Assembly: GCF_014699005.1 (NCBI RefSeq)
Contig: NZ_JACWZY010000031.1
Location: 1 to 64,000 of the forward strand
Source: Spirosoma profusum
Lineage (GTDB): Bacteria > Bacteroidota > Bacteroidia > Cytophagales > Spirosomataceae
Reading direction: 5' to 3'
DNA length: 64,000 bases
Below are positions 63,087 through 64,000 of this stretch, in pieces (position 1 is the first letter of the stretch; each line of letters begins with the position of its first letter). A model generated the notes under the pieces. The model saw only the letters and a program-made list of their open reading frames with translations. It had not been told where the DNA came from and did no database searches. The position numbers and the translations under genes are program-made.

Positions 63087-64000
63087 TTAGTGCGAATCTC
63101 GTTTGACTTCGCTTCCTGACCCTCCTTTCAGAAAATCGAAGTCGGCGCCTTCGTGCGCCTGTGTTACGTGCCGGATGTACAGATTCACATAACCACGGTG
63201 GTAGCCCAGATCGAGCGGTTTGAAACGTACCAGTCGACCAGCCAGATCCTCATCTGATACGTGCAGGTGCAACCGCCGATTCTCAACGTCGAGCGTAATC
63301 AAATCACCATTCTCAACCAGAGCCAGATTGCCCCCTACGGCTGATTCAGGTGATACGTGCAGCACGACCGTTCCGAAGCCGGTTCCGCTCATACGTCCAT
63401 CTGAAATACGTACCATATCATGAACGCCCTGCGCCAGTATCTTGGCGGGTAGTTGCATGTTGCCAACTTCAGGCATTCCCGGATAACCTTTTGGCCCTAC
63501 ATTTTTCAGGACAAGTACACAGGCCGGGTCAACATCCAGTTCTGGGTCGTCGATACGTGCTTTATAATCGTCGATATTCTCGAATACGACGGCCCGGCCC
63601 GTATGTTGCATCAGCGCCGGTGTTGCAGCCGAAGGTTTAAGAACGGCGCCGTTCGGGCAGAGATTACCACGTAGCACGGCGATACCCGATTCAGGCTTAA
63701 ACGGCTGATCTACGGAGGCAATAACGGCGGGATCATAGCACTGAGCATCGGCGCAATTCTCACCAAGTGTCCGGCCATTTACGGTGATGGCGTCATTGTG
63801 CAGATACTGACGTAGTTCGCGGATGACCGCAGGCAGTCCACCAGCATAAAATAAGTCTTCAACAAAATGTTCGCCTGATGGCTGTAAATTGGTTAGCAGC
63901 GGGATTTTGGCCGAGAGCTTATCAAAATCGTCGAGTGATAGCTCGATGCCTACGCGACCAGCAATGGCTGTCAGGTGCAGGATAAAATTAGTGGAACCAC
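63087..64000 (-). CDS. IlvD/Edd-family dehydratase, probably sugar-acid type (partial)
   Basis: The C-terminal 303 residues of a dehydratase that runs off the end of the window. The frame is open to base 64000 and begins GSTNFILHLTAIAGR, the IlvD/Edd signature. Other motifs are GENCADAQCYDP, SGIAMLRGNLCPNGAVLKPS, GPKGYPGMPEVGNM and DGRMSGTGFGTVVLHVSPES. The ending HEGADFDFLKGGSGSEVKRD (then SH) is like that of L-arabinonate and related aldonate dehydratases rather than IlvD proper, so a sugar-acid substrate is more likely. The upstream Fe-S cysteines lie outside the window. Confidence 0.85.
   Translation of the reverse strand, partial: GSTNFILHLTAIAGRVGIELSLDDFDKLSAKIPLLTNLQPSGEHFVEDLFYAGGLPAVIRELRQYLHNDAITVNGRTLGENCADAQCYDPAVIASVDQPFKPESGIAVLRGNLCPNGAVLKPSAATPALMQHTGRAVVFENIDDYKARIDDPELDVDPACVLVLKNVGPKGYPGMPEVGNMQLPAKILAQGVHDMVRISDGRMSGTGFGTVVLHVSPESAVGGNLALVENGDLITLDVENRRLHLHVSDEDLAGRLVRFKPLDLGYHRGYVNLYIRHVTQAHEGADFDFLKGGSGSEVKRDSH

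Overview
The window looks like a chromosomal segment of a Bacteroidota bacterium of the Cytophagales, most like Spirosoma or a close relative. I base this on protein types (APS-type CysH, GNAT-nitrilase fusion, HU/SPOR protein, GH20, PQQ-type sugar dehydrogenases, DUF4349 lipoprotein), on promoters of the Bacteroidota form (TTTG, about 20 nt, TAnnTTTG), and on weak Shine-Dalgarno signals. This is family recognition by eye; no search was run. I see no rRNA, tRNA, CRISPR array or complete insertion sequence.

Layout. 0.1-7.1 kb: a five-gene minus-strand operon (mmsA, class III aminotransferase, NCS1 permease, dihydropyrimidinase, beta-ureidopropionase) with a divergent Lrp/AsnC regulator. 7.65-10.55 kb: an AT-rich foreign island with four overlapping genes (DoxX-like, DUF2071, methyltransferase, small membrane protein), then an integron-attC-like inverted pair and a decayed, frameshifted HigB/HigA-type toxin-antitoxin pair that ends 3 nt from the DUF4349 gene. 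10.5-35.5 kb: housekeeping and envelope genes (topA, hexosaminidase, sirtuin, two membrane-anchored HhH proteins plus a double OmpA protein, threonine aldolase, GNAT-nitrilase, GDPD, LLM oxidoreductase, MFS/spermidine-synthase fusion, leuS, S8 protease, Crp regulator, DoxX protein). 35.6-43.6 kb: sterol-desaturase-like protein, then a sulfur block (TauE/SafE, metZ, a secreted Gfo/Idh/MocA protein, cysH, cysD, cysN). 43.6-52.1 kb: M61 peptidase, then a TPR / beta-barrel / HU-SPOR envelope group. 52.1-59.6 kb: xdhC, xdhB, xdhA, preA, preT on the minus strand. 59.9-63 kb: two tandem PQQ-type sugar dehydrogenases. 63.1-64 kb: a truncated IlvD/Edd dehydratase.

How the genes fit together. PreT/PreA (57-59.6 kb) plus the 0-7 kb operon give the whole reductive pyrimidine route: uracil to dihydrouracil to carbamoyl-beta-alanine to beta-alanine to malonate semialdehyde to acetyl-CoA, with an importer. 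XdhABC next to PreTA adds purine oxidation. CysDN and CysH with MetZ and TauE/SafE form sulfate activation, reduction, sulfur incorporation and sulfur-anion transport.

Two genome-scale patterns stand out. First, many short gaps between genes are filled by a single long inverted repeat, with arms of about 17-43 bp that are often perfect. The sequences differ from gap to gap but reuse a small set of words, and in places they run into coding sequence. Second, the 5-mer TACGT/ACGTA is strongly over-represented in all reading frames of the native genes but not in the AT-rich island.
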